NCBI RefSeq assembly: GCF_030680185.1
Contig: NZ_JAUXVZ010000054.1
Location: 62,001 to 126,000 of the forward strand
DNA from: Phenylobacterium sp.
GTDB lineage: Bacteria; Pseudomonadota; Alphaproteobacteria; Caulobacterales; Caulobacteraceae
Direction: 5' to 3'
DNA length: 64,000 nt
Shown: positions 17,948 through 27,518 of the stretch, one piece after another
Layout of the letters: each line of letters begins with the position of its first letter
How positions within the stretch are numbered: position 1 is the first letter of the stretch
Program-made: the position numbers and the translations under genes
The notes under the pieces: generated by a model
What the model was told of the DNA's origin: nothing
Database searches by the model: none
Seen by the model: the letters and a program-made list of their open reading frames with translations, nothing else

Positions 17948-19108
17948 TCAGGCGAGGCTCCGCCAGGCGTCGAGCGCCGCCGTCAGGTCGGCGATCAGGT
18001 CGTCTGGGTCTTCCAGTCCGATGTGCAGGCGGATCAAGGCGCCGTCCCCGGCGCCGCCGTCCTCGCGGCAGCGAAGCTGCGGTCCACAGTCGATGGCCAG
18101 GCTTTCGAAGCCGCCCCAGGAAAAGCCGAGGCCGAACACCTTGAGCGCATTGAGGAAGGCCGCCGTGGCCGTCGCCGGCGCTGGCTTCAGGGTGAAGGCG
18201 AACAAACCACAGGCGCCGCTATAGTCCCGACGCCAGATGTCGTGGCCTGGGCAGCCGGGCAGGGCGGGATGGCGCATCTGCGCCACTTCCGGCCGTTCCG
18301 CCAGCCAGGCGGCGATGCGCCGGGCCGACTGGTCGTGCCGGGCCATCCGCGTGGCCAGCGTCCGCAGGCCCCGCAGCATCTGATAGGCGTCGTCCGGCGA
18401 CACGGCCCAGCCGATATGCAGCACGCCGTCGTCCATGGCCTGGACCAGCGCCCTGTCGCGGACCGCGACCGAGCCCATGAAGACGTCTGAATGGCCGCCC
18501 ACATACTTGGTCAGCGCCTGGATGCTGATGTCGACTCCATGGTCCAGCGGCTTGAAGAGCAGGCCGGCGGCCCAGGTGTTGTCGATCAGGGTCAGGATGT
18601 TCCGAGCCTGAGCCGCCGCCGCGATGCCGGGAACGTCCTGCATCTCGAAGCTGAGCGAGCCCGGCGACTCCAGCACGATCAGCCGGGTGGCTGGCCCGCA
18701 TAGCGCGATGAGGTCTGCAGGTCCCAGGCTTGGCGCATAGTAGCGAACCTTGACCCCATAGCGGACCAGGACGGCGTCACAGAAGCGGCGGGTGGGCTTG
18801 TAGATGGTGTCGACGACCAGCACCTCGTCGCCCGCCTTCAGCACGGCCAGCATGGCGCCGGTCAGCGCCGCCAGGCCCGACGGATAGAGGGTGACCGCCT
18901 CGGCATGCTCCAGGTCGCCCAAGGCGGTCATCAGCGCGCTCTGGGCGGCCAGGCCCTGGCGGCCATAGGTCAGGTGCGCGGCGTCGTCATACAGCGCCGC
19001 TGCATTGGGCAGCAGAACGGTGGAGCCGCGCTGGATCGGCGGGCCGACGGTGCGCGCAAGGGGTGTTTCTGCCAGACCCGAGTGGATCAGGCGCGTTTCT
19101 TCGGTCAT
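17948..19108 (-). CDS. metC: Cystathionine beta-lyase
   Basis: PLP enzyme that cleaves cystathionine to homocysteine in methionine synthesis. The Cys/Met metabolism family is shown by YGRQGLAAQ, YPSGLAALTG, the DNTWAAGLLFKPLDHG segment and the Schiff-base Lys201 in ALTKYVGGHSD. The Trp in DNTWAAG and the lack of a C-terminal gamma-synthase pattern favour the beta-lyase. ATG 19108 (MTEETRLIHSG) is the true start, giving 386 aa; a longer open frame upstream has no homology. The kinase gene follows after 2 bases. Confidence 0.92.
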   Translation of the reverse strand: MTEETRLIHSGLAETPLARTVGPPIQRGSTVLLPNAAALYDDAAHLTYGRQGLAAQSALMTALGDLEHAEAVTLYPSGLAALTGAMLAVLKAGDEVLVVDTIYKPTRRFCDAVLVRYGVKVRYYAPSLGPADLIALCGPATRLIVLESPGSLSFEMQDVPGIAAAAQARNILTLIDNTWAAGLLFKPLDHGVDISIQALTKYVGGHSDVFMGSVAVRDRALVQAMDDGVLHIGWAVSPDDAYQMLRGLRTLATRMARHDQSARRIAAWLAERPEVAQMRHPALPGCPGHDIWRRDYSGACGLFAFTLKPAPATATAAFLNALKVFGLGFSWGGFESLAIDCGPQLRCREDGGAGDGALIRLHIGLEDPDDLIADLTAALDAWRSLA

Positions 19109-19189
19109 GCGGGTTGACGTTCGTGAGGCATCAGGGGCGAAACTCCCTGTACTAGACCTTTCCCGTCCTGTCCGATCAAGGAGCCCCCC

Positions 19190-20287
19190 ATGATCCGACG
19201 CCTCGCGGCGTCCGCTGTCCTGTCGCTGGTCCTGGTTGGATGTGGCCGGGAGACGGAGTCCCCGGAACCTGAACCTGCGCCCGCGCCGAAGACCACGACG
19301 GTCGCGCGGGACTTTGCTGCGACCCCCAGCCCGACCCTCGAGGCGGTGCGCCGGCGAGGCCATGTGCTGTGCGGCGTTCATGCGGGGCTGGCGGGCTTTG
19401 CGGTGCAGGATGTGCGCGGGGTCTGGCGGGGCTTTGATGTGGACATCTGCCGCGCGGTGGCCGCTGCGGTGCTGGGGGACGCCAACGCCGTGCGCTTCCG
19501 GTCGGTCTCGGCCCAGAACCGATTCGCCGAACTTCAGGAGGGTTCGGTCGACATCCTGTCGCGCAACACCTCCTGGACCCTGTCGCGGGACGCCGGCCTC
19601 GGTCTCGATTTTCCCACGGTCACCTATTATGACGGCCAAGGCTTCCTGGCCCCGCGGTCCCTCAACCTGACCAGCGCCGACGAACTCAATGGCGCGCGGA
19701 TTTGCGTGCAATCGGCCACGGTCACCGAGAGCAATCTGGCGGACTATTTCCGCGCCCGCGGTCTCGAATTCACCCCCGTGGTCATCGACAACGAGGCCGA
19801 CGCCCGCACCGCCTATGAGGCCGAGGAATGCGACGTCTTCACCGCGGACGTCTCGGCCCTGGCCTCAGCCCGCTCCATCATGAACAACCCCAACGCCCAT
19901 GTGATCCTGCCGACGGTCATCTCCAAGGAGCCCCTAGGGCCCGTGGTGCGCCAGGATGATCCGGCCTGGACCGACATCGTCAGATGGACGGTGAATGCGC
20001 TTATTATTGCTGAAGAACTCGGCGTGAACTCAACCACGGTGGAAGGCTCCCGCGAGACCGCGTCGGATCCGGAAACCCGCCGGCTCCTGGGGGTCGATGG
20101 CGAGCTGGGCGCCCTGCTCGGGTTGGAGGACGACTGGGCCTATCAGGCCATCGCGCAGGTCGGGGCCTATAATGAAATCTTCCGCCGCAACCTGGGCGCC
20201 GACTCCGGGCTGAAGCTGGAGCGGGGTCTGAACGCCCTCTGGAGCGCCCCCAATCCGGGCCTGATCTACGCCCCGCCGGTGCGCTAG
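19190..20287 (+). CDS. AapJ/BztA-like amino acid ABC transporter substrate-binding lipoprotein
   Basis: 365-aa periplasmic binding protein of the general L-amino acid (AapJ/BztA) type. Characteristic segments are RGHVLCGVH, the GFDVDICRAVAAAVLGD helix, LSRNTSWTLSRD and KEPLGPVVRQDD. Unlike usual AapJ, the N-terminus is a lipoprotein signal (LVLVGC, Cys18) with an acidic Pro/Glu linker. No aapQ, aapM or aapP gene adjoins it. It diverges from metC with an 81-base gap and converges on a GNAT gene with a 4-base overlap. Confidence 0.88.
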   Translation: MIRRLAASAVLSLVLVGCGRETESPEPEPAPAPKTTTVARDFAATPSPTLEAVRRRGHVLCGVHAGLAGFAVQDVRGVWRGFDVDICRAVAAAVLGDANAVRFRSVSAQNRFAELQEGSVDILSRNTSWTLSRDAGLGLDFPTVTYYDGQGFLAPRSLNLTSADELNGARICVQSATVTESNLADYFRARGLEFTPVVIDNEADARTAYEAEECDVFTADVSALASARSIMNNPNAHVILPTVISKEPLGPVVRQDDPAWTDIVRWTVNALIIAEELGVNSTTVEGSRETASDPETRRLLGVDGELGALLGLEDDWAYQAIAQVGAYNEIFRRNLGADSGLKLERGLNALWSAPNPGLIYAPPVR

Positions 20288-20808
20288 AACCTTAGGACCA
20301 TGGCGCAGCGGCGGGCGGGGTCGAGGCCGCGCGACGCCTCGCGGTCGAGATAAGCCAGAAGAGTCGCCGGCGCGACGTCCCGTTCGATGATCTCAAAACC
20401 GGCCGAGGCGTAGAAGGGGGCGTTCCAGGGAGCGTCGCGAAAGGTCGTGAGGCTGAGGCCTGAGAGCCCACGCCGACGCGCCTCGTCGATAGCGAAGGCC
20501 AGCAGGCGCCGGCCGAGTCCCTGACCCTGATGACGCCGGTGGACGTCGAACTCCAGGATGTGGAGACGGCCTTCCTCGATGCGAGCGGCCAGAAAGGCGC
20601 CCGGTGGGCCATCGTCCGGCGTCATCACCCACAGAAGCCCGGCCTCAGCGATCGGCGCCCAGACCTCGGCCGGGGTGAAGTCGAGGGGCGCATCGTCCGG
20701 CTCGCCGGCGATGATATCGATGCCTTCGTCCCGAAAGAGACTGGCCGCCGACAGCTCGATCTCCGGCAGCAGGGCAAGATCGTCAGGTCGGGCGGCGCGG
20801 ATGATCAT
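20284..20808 (-). CDS. GNAT-family N-acetyltransferase
   Basis: 174-aa acetyltransferase when started at ATG 20808 (MIIRAARPDDLALLPEIE). The acetyl-CoA loop is RRHQGQGLGRRLL, matching Q/RxxGxG/A. It begins 5 bases after the sseA stop on the same strand, so it is the last gene of a cysK-sseA-GNAT unit. The acceptor substrate is unknown; candidates include a small amine, an amino acid or a protein N-terminus. Confidence 0.88.
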   Translation of the reverse strand: MIIRAARPDDLALLPEIELSAASLFRDEGIDIIAGEPDDAPLDFTPAEVWAPIAEAGLLWVMTPDDGPPGAFLAARIEEGRLHILEFDVHRRHQGQGLGRRLLAFAIDEARRRGLSGLSLTTFRDAPWNAPFYASAGFEIIERDVAPATLLAYLDREASRGLDPARRCAMVLRF

Positions 20809-20813
20809 CTGGC

Positions 20814-21659
20814 TCAGGTCCCAACGGCCACCGGCGTATCGGACCGGGCGCCCCATTCGCTCCAGGAGCCGTCATAGATCGGGACCTGATCGACCCCAAG
20901 GCGCGCCAGAGCCAGGGCGAGCACGGCGGCGCTGACGCCAGAGCCGCAGGTGGTGATGATCGGACGCTCCAGATTGACGCCGGCCACGGCGAAGGCCCCG
21001 CGCAATTCATCGGGCGACCGCAAGGTCCCGTCGGCGGCGATCACAGCGTTCCAAGGCAGGTTGCAGGCGCCTGGCATATGGCCGCCGCGCAGGCCAGGCC
21101 GGGGCTCGGGAACCTGGCCCAGGAACCGGCCGGCCGGACGCGCGTCGAGCAGCTGGATCTTGGGGTCGCCCAGGGCCTGACGCACCTCCTCCAGGTTTCG
21201 CACCAGATGCGGCTGAAGCCGCGCCGAACTCTCGACGGCCCGCGGCGCGGGGTCACCGGTTTCCACCGGCTGGCCCGCCGCGCGCCAGGCTTTCAGCCCC
21301 CCATCGAGCACCGCCACCCTTTCAAAGCCCATGACGCGCAAGGTCCACCAGACCCGCGGGCTGGAGAAGATCCCCTGGCCATCATAGACGACGATCTGGT
21401 GCGCGGGGCCAAGGCCGAGTTGCGAGGCGGCCGCGGCGAAAGCGGCCTGGGGCGGCAGCATGTGCGGCAGGTCGGTCGCCGGATCGGAGATCAGATCGAT
21501 GTCGAAGAACACCGCGCCGGGAATATGCCCCTGACGGAATTCCTCCAGGCCTGGCCGCTGTTCGGCCGGCATATACCAGGTGGCGTCCACCACCCGCAGG
21601 TCGGGGTCACCCAACCGCTGGGCCAGCCAGTCGACCGAAACGAGGGGGCCGGTCTCCAT
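20814..21659 (-). CDS. sseA: 3-mercaptopyruvate sulfurtransferase (tandem rhodanese)
   Basis: 281-aa protein with two rhodanese domains; the second is active with Cys238 in the loop CGSGVSA, which is the mercaptopyruvate type (CG[S/T]GVTA) rather than thiosulfate type. The inactive first domain has DGQGIFSSPRVWW. ATG 21659 lies 2 bases after the cysK stop. It transfers sulfur from 3-mercaptopyruvate to thiol or cyanide acceptors, which fits cysteine turnover beside cysK. Confidence 0.93.
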   Translation of the reverse strand: METGPLVSVDWLAQRLGDPDLRVVDATWYMPAEQRPGLEEFRQGHIPGAVFFDIDLISDPATDLPHMLPPQAAFAAAASQLGLGPAHQIVVYDGQGIFSSPRVWWTLRVMGFERVAVLDGGLKAWRAAGQPVETGDPAPRAVESSARLQPHLVRNLEEVRQALGDPKIQLLDARPAGRFLGQVPEPRPGLRGGHMPGACNLPWNAVIAADGTLRSPDELRGAFAVAGVNLERPIITTCGSGVSAAVLALALARLGVDQVPIYDGSWSEWGARSDTPVAVGT

Positions 21660-21661
21660 GG

Positions 21662-22660
21662 CTAAAGCCAGGACGGGATCGGCAGGCCCTTTTCCGTCAG
21701 GAAGGCCCGGTTGAAGATCTTGCTCTGATAGCGCGCGCCCTGGTCGCACAGGATGGTCACGATGGTGTGGCCTGGCCCCATGGCCTTGGCCATGCGGATG
21801 GCGCCGGCCACATTGACGCCGGTGGAGCCGCCCATCACCAGGCCCTCGTGCTCTACGAGATCGTAGATCACCCCCAGCATCTCATCGTCGGCGATCCGGT
21901 AGGCCTGATCGACCTTGAGACCCTCGAGGTTGGCGGTGATACGGCCCTGGCCAATGCCCTCGCTGATGGAGCCGCCCTCGGACTTCAGCTCGCCGGTCGT
22001 GTAGTAGGAATAGAGCGCCGCGCCATAGGGATCGGCCAGGCCGATCTGCACGTCAGCCCGTTCGGCCCGCAGGGCCTGGGCCACGCCCGCGAGGGTGCCG
22101 CCGGACCCGACGGCGCAGATGAAGCCATCCACCTTGCCCTCGGTCTGCGCCCAGATTTCGGGGCCAGTCGTCTCGGCGTGGGCCTGACGGTTGGCGACAT
22201 TGTCGAACTGGTTGGCCCAGATGGCCCCATTGGGTTCGCGAGCGGCCAGCTCTTCGGCCAGGCGGCCGGAATAGCGGACATAGTTGTCGGGGTTGGAGTA
22301 GGGGACGGCGTCCACCTCGACCAGTTCGGCGCCGAACAGGCGGATGGCGTCCTTCTTCTCCTGGCTCTGGGTCCGGGGGATGACGATGGTGGCGCGATAG
22401 CCCAGCGCCTTGGCGACCATGGCCAGGCCGATGCCGGTATTGCCCGCCGTGCCCTCGACGATCCGGCCGCCGGGGCGCAGCAGGCCCTTGGCCTCGGCCT
22501 CGCGCACGATATAGAGCGCCGCCCGGTCCTTGACCGACTGGCCGGGATTCATGAATTCCGCCTTGCCCAGAATTTCGCAGCCAGTCAGTTCGCTGGCGCG
22601 GTTGAGGCGGATGAGCGGCGTGTTGCCGATGGTGTCGAGAACGCTGTTTGCGACGGTCAT
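21662..22660 (-). CDS. cysK: Cysteine synthase A
   Basis: O-acetylserine sulfhydrylase, PLP-dependent fold type II. Lys44 in NPGQSVKDR is the Schiff base; TAGNTG binds the substrate carboxylate and GSGGTLAG the phosphate. Length is 332 aa. It heads the - strand unit cysK-sseA-GNAT. Cystathionine beta-synthase is less likely because no regulatory domain is present. Confidence 0.93.
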   Translation of the reverse strand: MTVANSVLDTIGNTPLIRLNRASELTGCEILGKAEFMNPGQSVKDRAALYIVREAEAKGLLRPGGRIVEGTAGNTGIGLAMVAKALGYRATIVIPRTQSQEKKDAIRLFGAELVEVDAVPYSNPDNYVRYSGRLAEELAAREPNGAIWANQFDNVANRQAHAETTGPEIWAQTEGKVDGFICAVGSGGTLAGVAQALRAERADVQIGLADPYGAALYSYYTTGELKSEGGSISEGIGQGRITANLEGLKVDQAYRIADDEMLGVIYDLVEHEGLVMGGSTGVNVAGAIRMAKAMGPGHTIVTILCDQGARYQSKIFNRAFLTEKGLPIPSWL

Positions 22661-22716
22661 GGGCCGCTACTTAAGCGCGCCATCGGCCCAGGAACAGGGG
22701 CAAGCGGCGCGGCCGC

Positions 22717-23976
22717 TCAGCTTTTCGACAGGCTGAGCTGGACCACATCGGTGCGCGCCGTGCGGAAACCCGCCTCGCAATAGGCCAGGTAGAAGCGCCA
22801 GAGCCGGCGGAACCGCTCATCGAAGCCATTCTCGCGGATGTTCGGCCAGGCGGCCTCGAACCTTCGGGTCCACTCCGCCAGCGTGTCGGCATAGTCCTGA
22901 CCAAAGCGGCTGATGTCGCGCCAGCCCAGGCCCGCCGCCGAGGTTTCCTGGCGCAGCCGCGCCTCGCTGATCAGCATGCCGCCAGGAAAAATGTATCGCT
23001 GGATAAAGTCGGCGCGGCGGCGATAGCCCTCGAAGAACTCGTCCTGGATGGTGATGATCTGCAGACCGGCCCGGCCGCCAGGCTTCAGCACCTCGGCGAT
23101 CTTGCCGAAATAGCTCGGCCAGTACTTCTCGCCGACCGCCTCGAACATCTCGATGGAGGCGACCCGGTCGTAGGTCCCGTCCACGTCGCGATAATCCACC
23201 AGGCGGATTTCCGCCCGCTCGGCCAAGCCCTGATCGAAGATGCGCTTGGCGGCGAAGTCGTACTGTTCCTGCGAGATGGTGATGGCGGTCACCTTGGCGC
23301 CGACGTGCTTTGCGGCGTACTCCGCAAAGCCGCCCCAGCCGCAGCCGATCTCCAGCACATGGTGCTGCGGCTCCAGGGCCATCTGCTGGGTGAGCAGGCG
23401 GTATTTGTTCTGTTGCGCCTGCGCCAGGTCCTGGCCCTCATGGGCGTAGCGGGCCGCCGAATAGGTCATGGTGGCGTCCAGCCACTGCGAATAGAAGGCG
23501 TTGCCCAGGTCGTAATGGGCATGGATGTTCTTCTTGGCGCCGGCGCGGCTGTTGTCGCGGAAGACGTGCAGGATTCGGTTCAGCACCCACATGAGCGGCG
23601 CGCCGAGGGCCAGGCGCTCGATCTTGTCGAAGTTCAGGCTGAAGGCGCAGAGCAGGGCGGCCATGTCCGGCGTGTCCCACTGGCGGGCCATATAGCCTTC
23701 GGCAAAGCCGATATCGCCGGCCGAGAGCACCCGGTTCATGAAGGCGTAGTCCCGCACCACCAACCGCGCCGTAGGGCCAGGCTCAGCGCCAGCGATGGTG
23801 AGCTCCTTGCCGTTGGGCAGGACAAAGGTGAGCTCACCCACACTCCAGTTGCGGGCGAGAAGGCCCAGGGCGCTGCGGAAGGCGGCGGTCGAGCCTGACA
23901 GCTCCGGCGCGCGGCGCAGAGCGCCCGGCGTTTGGGCCAGTTCGGCCAGGGATGACGAGTCGTGGGTGATAGTCAT
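22717..23976 (-). CDS. cfa: Cyclopropane-fatty-acyl-phospholipid synthase
   Basis: SAM-dependent methyltransferase that converts unsaturated acyl chains of membrane phospholipids to cyclopropane chains. The SAM motif is VLEIGCGWGGFAEYAA; upstream ARYAHEGQDLAQAQ and HYDLGNAFYSQWLD, and downstream FIQRYIFPGGMLIS, are typical. ATG 23976 (MTITHDSSS), with AGGGG about 10 bases upstream, gives 419 aa; the longer frame begins in unconserved sequence. It diverges from kdsA across 189 bases. Confidence 0.93.
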   Translation of the reverse strand: MTITHDSSSLAELAQTPGALRRAPELSGSTAAFRSALGLLARNWSVGELTFVLPNGKELTIAGAEPGPTARLVVRDYAFMNRVLSAGDIGFAEGYMARQWDTPDMAALLCAFSLNFDKIERLALGAPLMWVLNRILHVFRDNSRAGAKKNIHAHYDLGNAFYSQWLDATMTYSAARYAHEGQDLAQAQQNKYRLLTQQMALEPQHHVLEIGCGWGGFAEYAAKHVGAKVTAITISQEQYDFAAKRIFDQGLAERAEIRLVDYRDVDGTYDRVASIEMFEAVGEKYWPSYFGKIAEVLKPGGRAGLQIITIQDEFFEGYRRRADFIQRYIFPGGMLISEARLRQETSAAGLGWRDISRFGQDYADTLAEWTRRFEAAWPNIRENGFDERFRRLWRFYLAYCEAGFRTARTDVVQLSLSKS

Positions 23977-24165
23977 CTTCGCTAACCCCTCGTGTCTTTC
24001 GTACCATAACATGCAAACACCGACGGGCGACTCCAAGCCGGAGCCGAGTTTACGGCCAGGCCGGGGCCGCGGACGCAAGCTGCGGCGCAAGCGTCGGATT
24101 TCTGGCTTGTGAAGCCGCCGGGCGGGCGCCACTTAGGCCCGATCCGCAGACCTCAGGAGGATCGC

Positions 24166-25017
24166 ATGGCCGCGCTCGAGCTCAAGACGTGGAACCTCGC
24201 CATCGGCGCCGATCAGCCCCTGGTGGTGATCGCCGGGCTCAATGTCCTGGAGGATCTCGAGCTCGCCCGGGATGCGGCGCGACATCTGAAGGCCGTCTGC
24301 GCCGACCTTGGTCTGCCCTATGTGTTCAAGGCCAGCTTCGACAAGGCCAACCGCTCTTCGATCCGCAGCTATCGTGGCCCGGGCCTCGAGGAGGGTCTGA
24401 AAATCCTCCGCCAGATCAAGGACGAGTTCGACGTCCCGATCTGCACCGACCTGCATGAGGTCAGCCAGGCGCAACCGGTGGCGGCCGTCGCCGATCTGGT
24501 CCAGATCCCGGCCTTCCTCTGCCGCCAGACCGATCTGGTGGTGGCCACGGCCGAGGCGACCAAGGCCGCCGGCGGGCTGCTGCATGTCAAGAAGGGCCAG
24601 TTCCTGGCGCCCTGGGACTGCCGCAACATCCTCGACAAGATCAAGGAGGCGGTCGGCGTCGACATGACCATCCTGTGCGAGCGCGGCGTCAGCTTCGGCT
24701 ACAACAACCTCGTCGTGGACATGCTGGGCATTTCCGAGATGCAGGCCCTGGGCGCGCCCGTGACCATCGACGCCACCCACGCCGTCCAGTTGCCGGGCGC
24801 CAATCCGAAGTCCAACGGCGCCTCCACCGGCGGCCGCCGCGAAGGGGTGCCGATCATCGCCAAGGCCGCGGTCGCGGCGGGGGCCGACGGCGTGTTCCTG
24901 GAATTCCACCACGATCCGGATCGCGCGCTCTGCGACGGGCCCAGCTGCCTGCCGTTGAGCCAGGCCGAGCCGCTGCTGCGAACCCTGGCAGCCCTGCGCG
25001 CCGCGGTTCAGGCCTGA
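24166..25017 (+). CDS. kdsA: 3-deoxy-D-manno-octulosonate 8-phosphate synthase
   Basis: Condenses phosphoenolpyruvate with arabinose-5-phosphate to KDO-8-phosphate for lipid A-core LPS. Clear family segments are IAGLNVLEDLELA, KASFDKANRSS, HVKKGQFLAPWD, CERGVSFGYNN and the PSCLPL end. The Asn in GLNVLE (instead of Cys) suggests the metal-independent class. ATG 24166 is preceded by a perfect AGGAGG. hldE follows after 5 bases. Confidence 0.95.
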   Translation: MAALELKTWNLAIGADQPLVVIAGLNVLEDLELARDAARHLKAVCADLGLPYVFKASFDKANRSSIRSYRGPGLEEGLKILRQIKDEFDVPICTDLHEVSQAQPVAAVADLVQIPAFLCRQTDLVVATAEATKAAGGLLHVKKGQFLAPWDCRNILDKIKEAVGVDMTILCERGVSFGYNNLVVDMLGISEMQALGAPVTIDATHAVQLPGANPKSNGASTGGRREGVPIIAKAAVAAGADGVFLEFHHDPDRALCDGPSCLPLSQAEPLLRTLAALRAAVQA

Positions 25018-25022
25018 CGCCT

Positions 25023-26477
25023 GTGGATCTCGCCGCCCTTCAGCATCTGCTCTCGGCCATTCCCGGCGTCCGGGTGGCCTGCGTCGGCGACCTGATGGTC
25101 GACCGCTTCGTCTATGGCGACGTCAGCCGGGTGTCGCCTGAGGCGCCGATCCCGGTTCTGGCCCGGCGACGGGAACTGGTGATGCTGGGGGCGGCCGGCA
25201 ATGTCGCCCGCAATGTCGCAGCCCTCGGTGGTCATGTCTGCCTGGTGGGCCTGGTGGGTGGCGACGGCGAGGGGCACGAGGCCCTGCGCCTGGTGTCGGC
25301 CGAGGCGGGCGTCGAGGGCTTCATCGTCAGCGACCCGGACCGCCCCACCACGCTCAAGACCCGCTTCGTCTCCGGCGGTCAGCAACTGCTGCGGGTGGAC
25401 AACGAGGTTGCGACGCCGGCCCAGGGCGAGGTCGAAGACCGTCTGGTCCGCACGATCCGCGATGTGGCCGCCGATGTGGGGCTGATCCTGCTGTCGGACT
25501 ACGGCAAGGGGGTGGTCACGCCAGCCGTCATCGCCGCCTGCCGCGCGGCCGGCGCCCGGGTGATCGTCGACTCAAAGGCCAGGTCCTTCGCCCGCTACGG
25601 CGCGGTGGACATCATCAAGCCCAACGCCGCGGAACTGGCCCACGCCACCGACATGGCCACCGACACCGATGAGGAGATCACCGCGGCCCTGGCCCACGCC
25701 CTCAGCCTCTGCGAGGCCCAGGCCATCCTGGTGACCCGCTCGGCCAAGGGCATCTCCCTGGCGGTGCGTGGCGAGGCGGTGCGACACTTTCCCGGTGTGC
25801 CCAAGGAGGTGTTCGACGCCTCCGGGGCGGGCGACACGACCCTGGCCGCCCTCGGCCTGGCCCTGGCCGCAAAGGCCTCAATGGAAGATGCGGTGGCCTT
25901 CGCCATGCTCGCCTCGGGCGTCGCCGTGGGCAAGGCCGGCACCGCCGTGGTCACACCGGCCGAGCTGATGGAGGCGACACTGGCGGCCCATATGGCCCCG
26001 GCCGAGGCCAAGGTGGCCACGCCCCTGCGGATGGCCGACGAGGTCGCACGCTGGAAGGCCAAGGGGCTTCGTGTGGGCTTCACCAATGGCTGTTTCGACA
26101 TCCTCCACAAGGGGCACGTCGCGTATCTGGACCAGGCCCGCAGCTGGTGCGACCGGCTGGTGGTCGGCGTCAATGACGACGCCTCCGTCAAGCGCCTGAA
26201 GGGGGAGGGGCGGCCGGTCAACGACCTGGAGAGCCGCGCCATCGTCCTGGCCGGGCTGGGTTCGGTCGATCTCGTCGTGCCCTTCGAAGAGGACACGCCG
26301 ATGAAGCTGATCGAGGCGGTTCGCCCCGACGTGCTGGTCAAGGGCGCCGACTATTCCGAGGACCAGGTGGTCGGCGCCGCGCAGGTGCGCGCCTGGGGCG
26401 GCGAGGTGAAGCTCGCCCAGATCGTCCAGGGCTTTTCCACCACGGCCGCGATTTCCCGCATGCAGGACAAGCCATGA
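25023..26477 (+). CDS. hldE: Bifunctional heptose-7-phosphate kinase/heptose-1-phosphate adenylyltransferase
   Basis: Two-domain enzyme for ADP-heptose of the LPS inner core. The N-terminal PfkB/ribokinase domain (about 1-325) has the anion-hole motif DASGAGDT near residue 268. The C-terminal cytidylyltransferase-like domain (about 350-484) begins FTNGCFDILHKGH with its HxGH nucleotide site. GTG 25023 is the start that gives 484 aa; the longer open frame overlaps kdsA out of frame. Overlap of 4 bases with hldD shows coupling. Confidence 0.94.
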   Translation: MDLAALQHLLSAIPGVRVACVGDLMVDRFVYGDVSRVSPEAPIPVLARRRELVMLGAAGNVARNVAALGGHVCLVGLVGGDGEGHEALRLVSAEAGVEGFIVSDPDRPTTLKTRFVSGGQQLLRVDNEVATPAQGEVEDRLVRTIRDVAADVGLILLSDYGKGVVTPAVIAACRAAGARVIVDSKARSFARYGAVDIIKPNAAELAHATDMATDTDEEITAALAHALSLCEAQAILVTRSAKGISLAVRGEAVRHFPGVPKEVFDASGAGDTTLAALGLALAAKASMEDAVAFAMLASGVAVGKAGTAVVTPAELMEATLAAHMAPAEAKVATPLRMADEVARWKAKGLRVGFTNGCFDILHKGHVAYLDQARSWCDRLVVGVNDDASVKRLKGEGRPVNDLESRAIVLAGLGSVDLVVPFEEDTPMKLIEAVRPDVLVKGADYSEDQVVGAAQVRAWGGEVKLAQIVQGFSTTAAISRMQDKP

Positions 26478-27475
26478 GCCGCCGCATCGTCTTCGTCACC
26501 GGCGGGGCCGGCTTCATCGGTTCCAACATCGTCGCCCGCCTGGCGGAGGACCGCAGCCTGGAGGTCGTGGTCTGCGACCGGCTGCGGGAGGCCGAGCTTG
26601 GCAAGTGGCGCAACATCGCCAAGCACCCCATCGCCGACTTCGTCGCGCCCGAAGCCATGTTCGACTGGCTGGAAGCTCACTGGAGCGATGTGGAGCTGGT
26701 GATCCACATGGGGGCGGTGTCTTCGACGACCGAGCCGGACGCCGACAAGATCATCCACTCCAACTTCACCCTGTCGCGGGACCTGTTCGCCTGGTGTGCG
26801 GCGCGCCAGCGGCGGCTGATCTATGCCTCGTCGGCGGCCACCTATGGCGACGGCGCCCTGGGGTTCGACGACGACAACAGCTTCGAGGCCCTGGCGGCCC
26901 TGGCGCCCCTGAACACCTATGGCTGGTCCAAGGCCCTGTTCGACCTGCACGCCGTGCGGCAGGCGAGCCGGGGCGTCGCGCCGCCGCAGTGGGTGGGCCT
27001 CAAGTTCTTCAACGTCTACGGCCCCAATGAGGGCCACAAGCACGGCATGAAGTCGGTGGCCGCGCAGATCTGGCCCAAGGTCAGCGCCGGCGAGACCGTG
27101 CAGCTCTTCCAGTCCCACCGGCCCGACGTGGCGCATGGCGGCCAGCTCCGCGACTTCGTCTATGTCCGCGACGTGGCCGATGTGGTGGTCTGGCTGGCGG
27201 CCAATCCGCAGGTGAACGGAGTCTTCAATCTGGGCTCGGGCCAGGCGCGGTCGTTCGCCGAGATGGCGCAGGCGGTGTTCGCGTCCGCCGGCCAGGCGCC
27301 CGACATCGCCTATATCCCGATGCCCGAGGCGATCCGCGAGCGGTACCAGTACTTCACCCAGGCGCAGATGGGTCGCCTTCGTCAGGCTGGATACGACGCG
27401 CCCTTCACGAGCCTGGAGGCTGGGATTGACGATTACGTCCAGGGCTTCCTGGCCAAGCCCGATCCTTATCGCTGA
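26474..27475 (+). CDS. hldD: ADP-L-glycero-D-manno-heptose 6-epimerase
   Basis: Extended SDR of 333 aa; last step to ADP-L-glycero-D-manno-heptose. NADP-binding GGAGFIGSN at residues 10-18, catalytic YGWSK, and KFFNVYGPNEGHKHGMKSVA specific to the RfaD family. ATG overlaps the hldE stop. kdsA-hldE-hldD therefore forms one inner-core LPS operon. Confidence 0.95.
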   Translation: MSRRIVFVTGGAGFIGSNIVARLAEDRSLEVVVCDRLREAELGKWRNIAKHPIADFVAPEAMFDWLEAHWSDVELVIHMGAVSSTTEPDADKIIHSNFTLSRDLFAWCAARQRRLIYASSAATYGDGALGFDDDNSFEALAALAPLNTYGWSKALFDLHAVRQASRGVAPPQWVGLKFFNVYGPNEGHKHGMKSVAAQIWPKVSAGETVQLFQSHRPDVAHGGQLRDFVYVRDVADVVVWLAANPQVNGVFNLGSGQARSFAEMAQAVFASAGQAPDIAYIPMPEAIRERYQYFTQAQMGRLRQAGYDAPFTSLEAGIDDYVQGFLAKPDPYR

Positions 27476-27518
27476 GGCGCTTTCGCCGGCGGCCGGGACT
27501 GTGAGATAAGGCCCGGAC

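Noticed and set aside
19109..19711. N-terminal extension of metC to 19711
   Set aside because: It lies antisense to the AapJ-like gene; metC homology begins at ATG 19108.
24675..25022. N-terminal extension of hldE overlapping kdsA
   Set aside because: It is an out-of-frame, Arg-rich translation of kdsA. HldE homology begins at GTG 25023.
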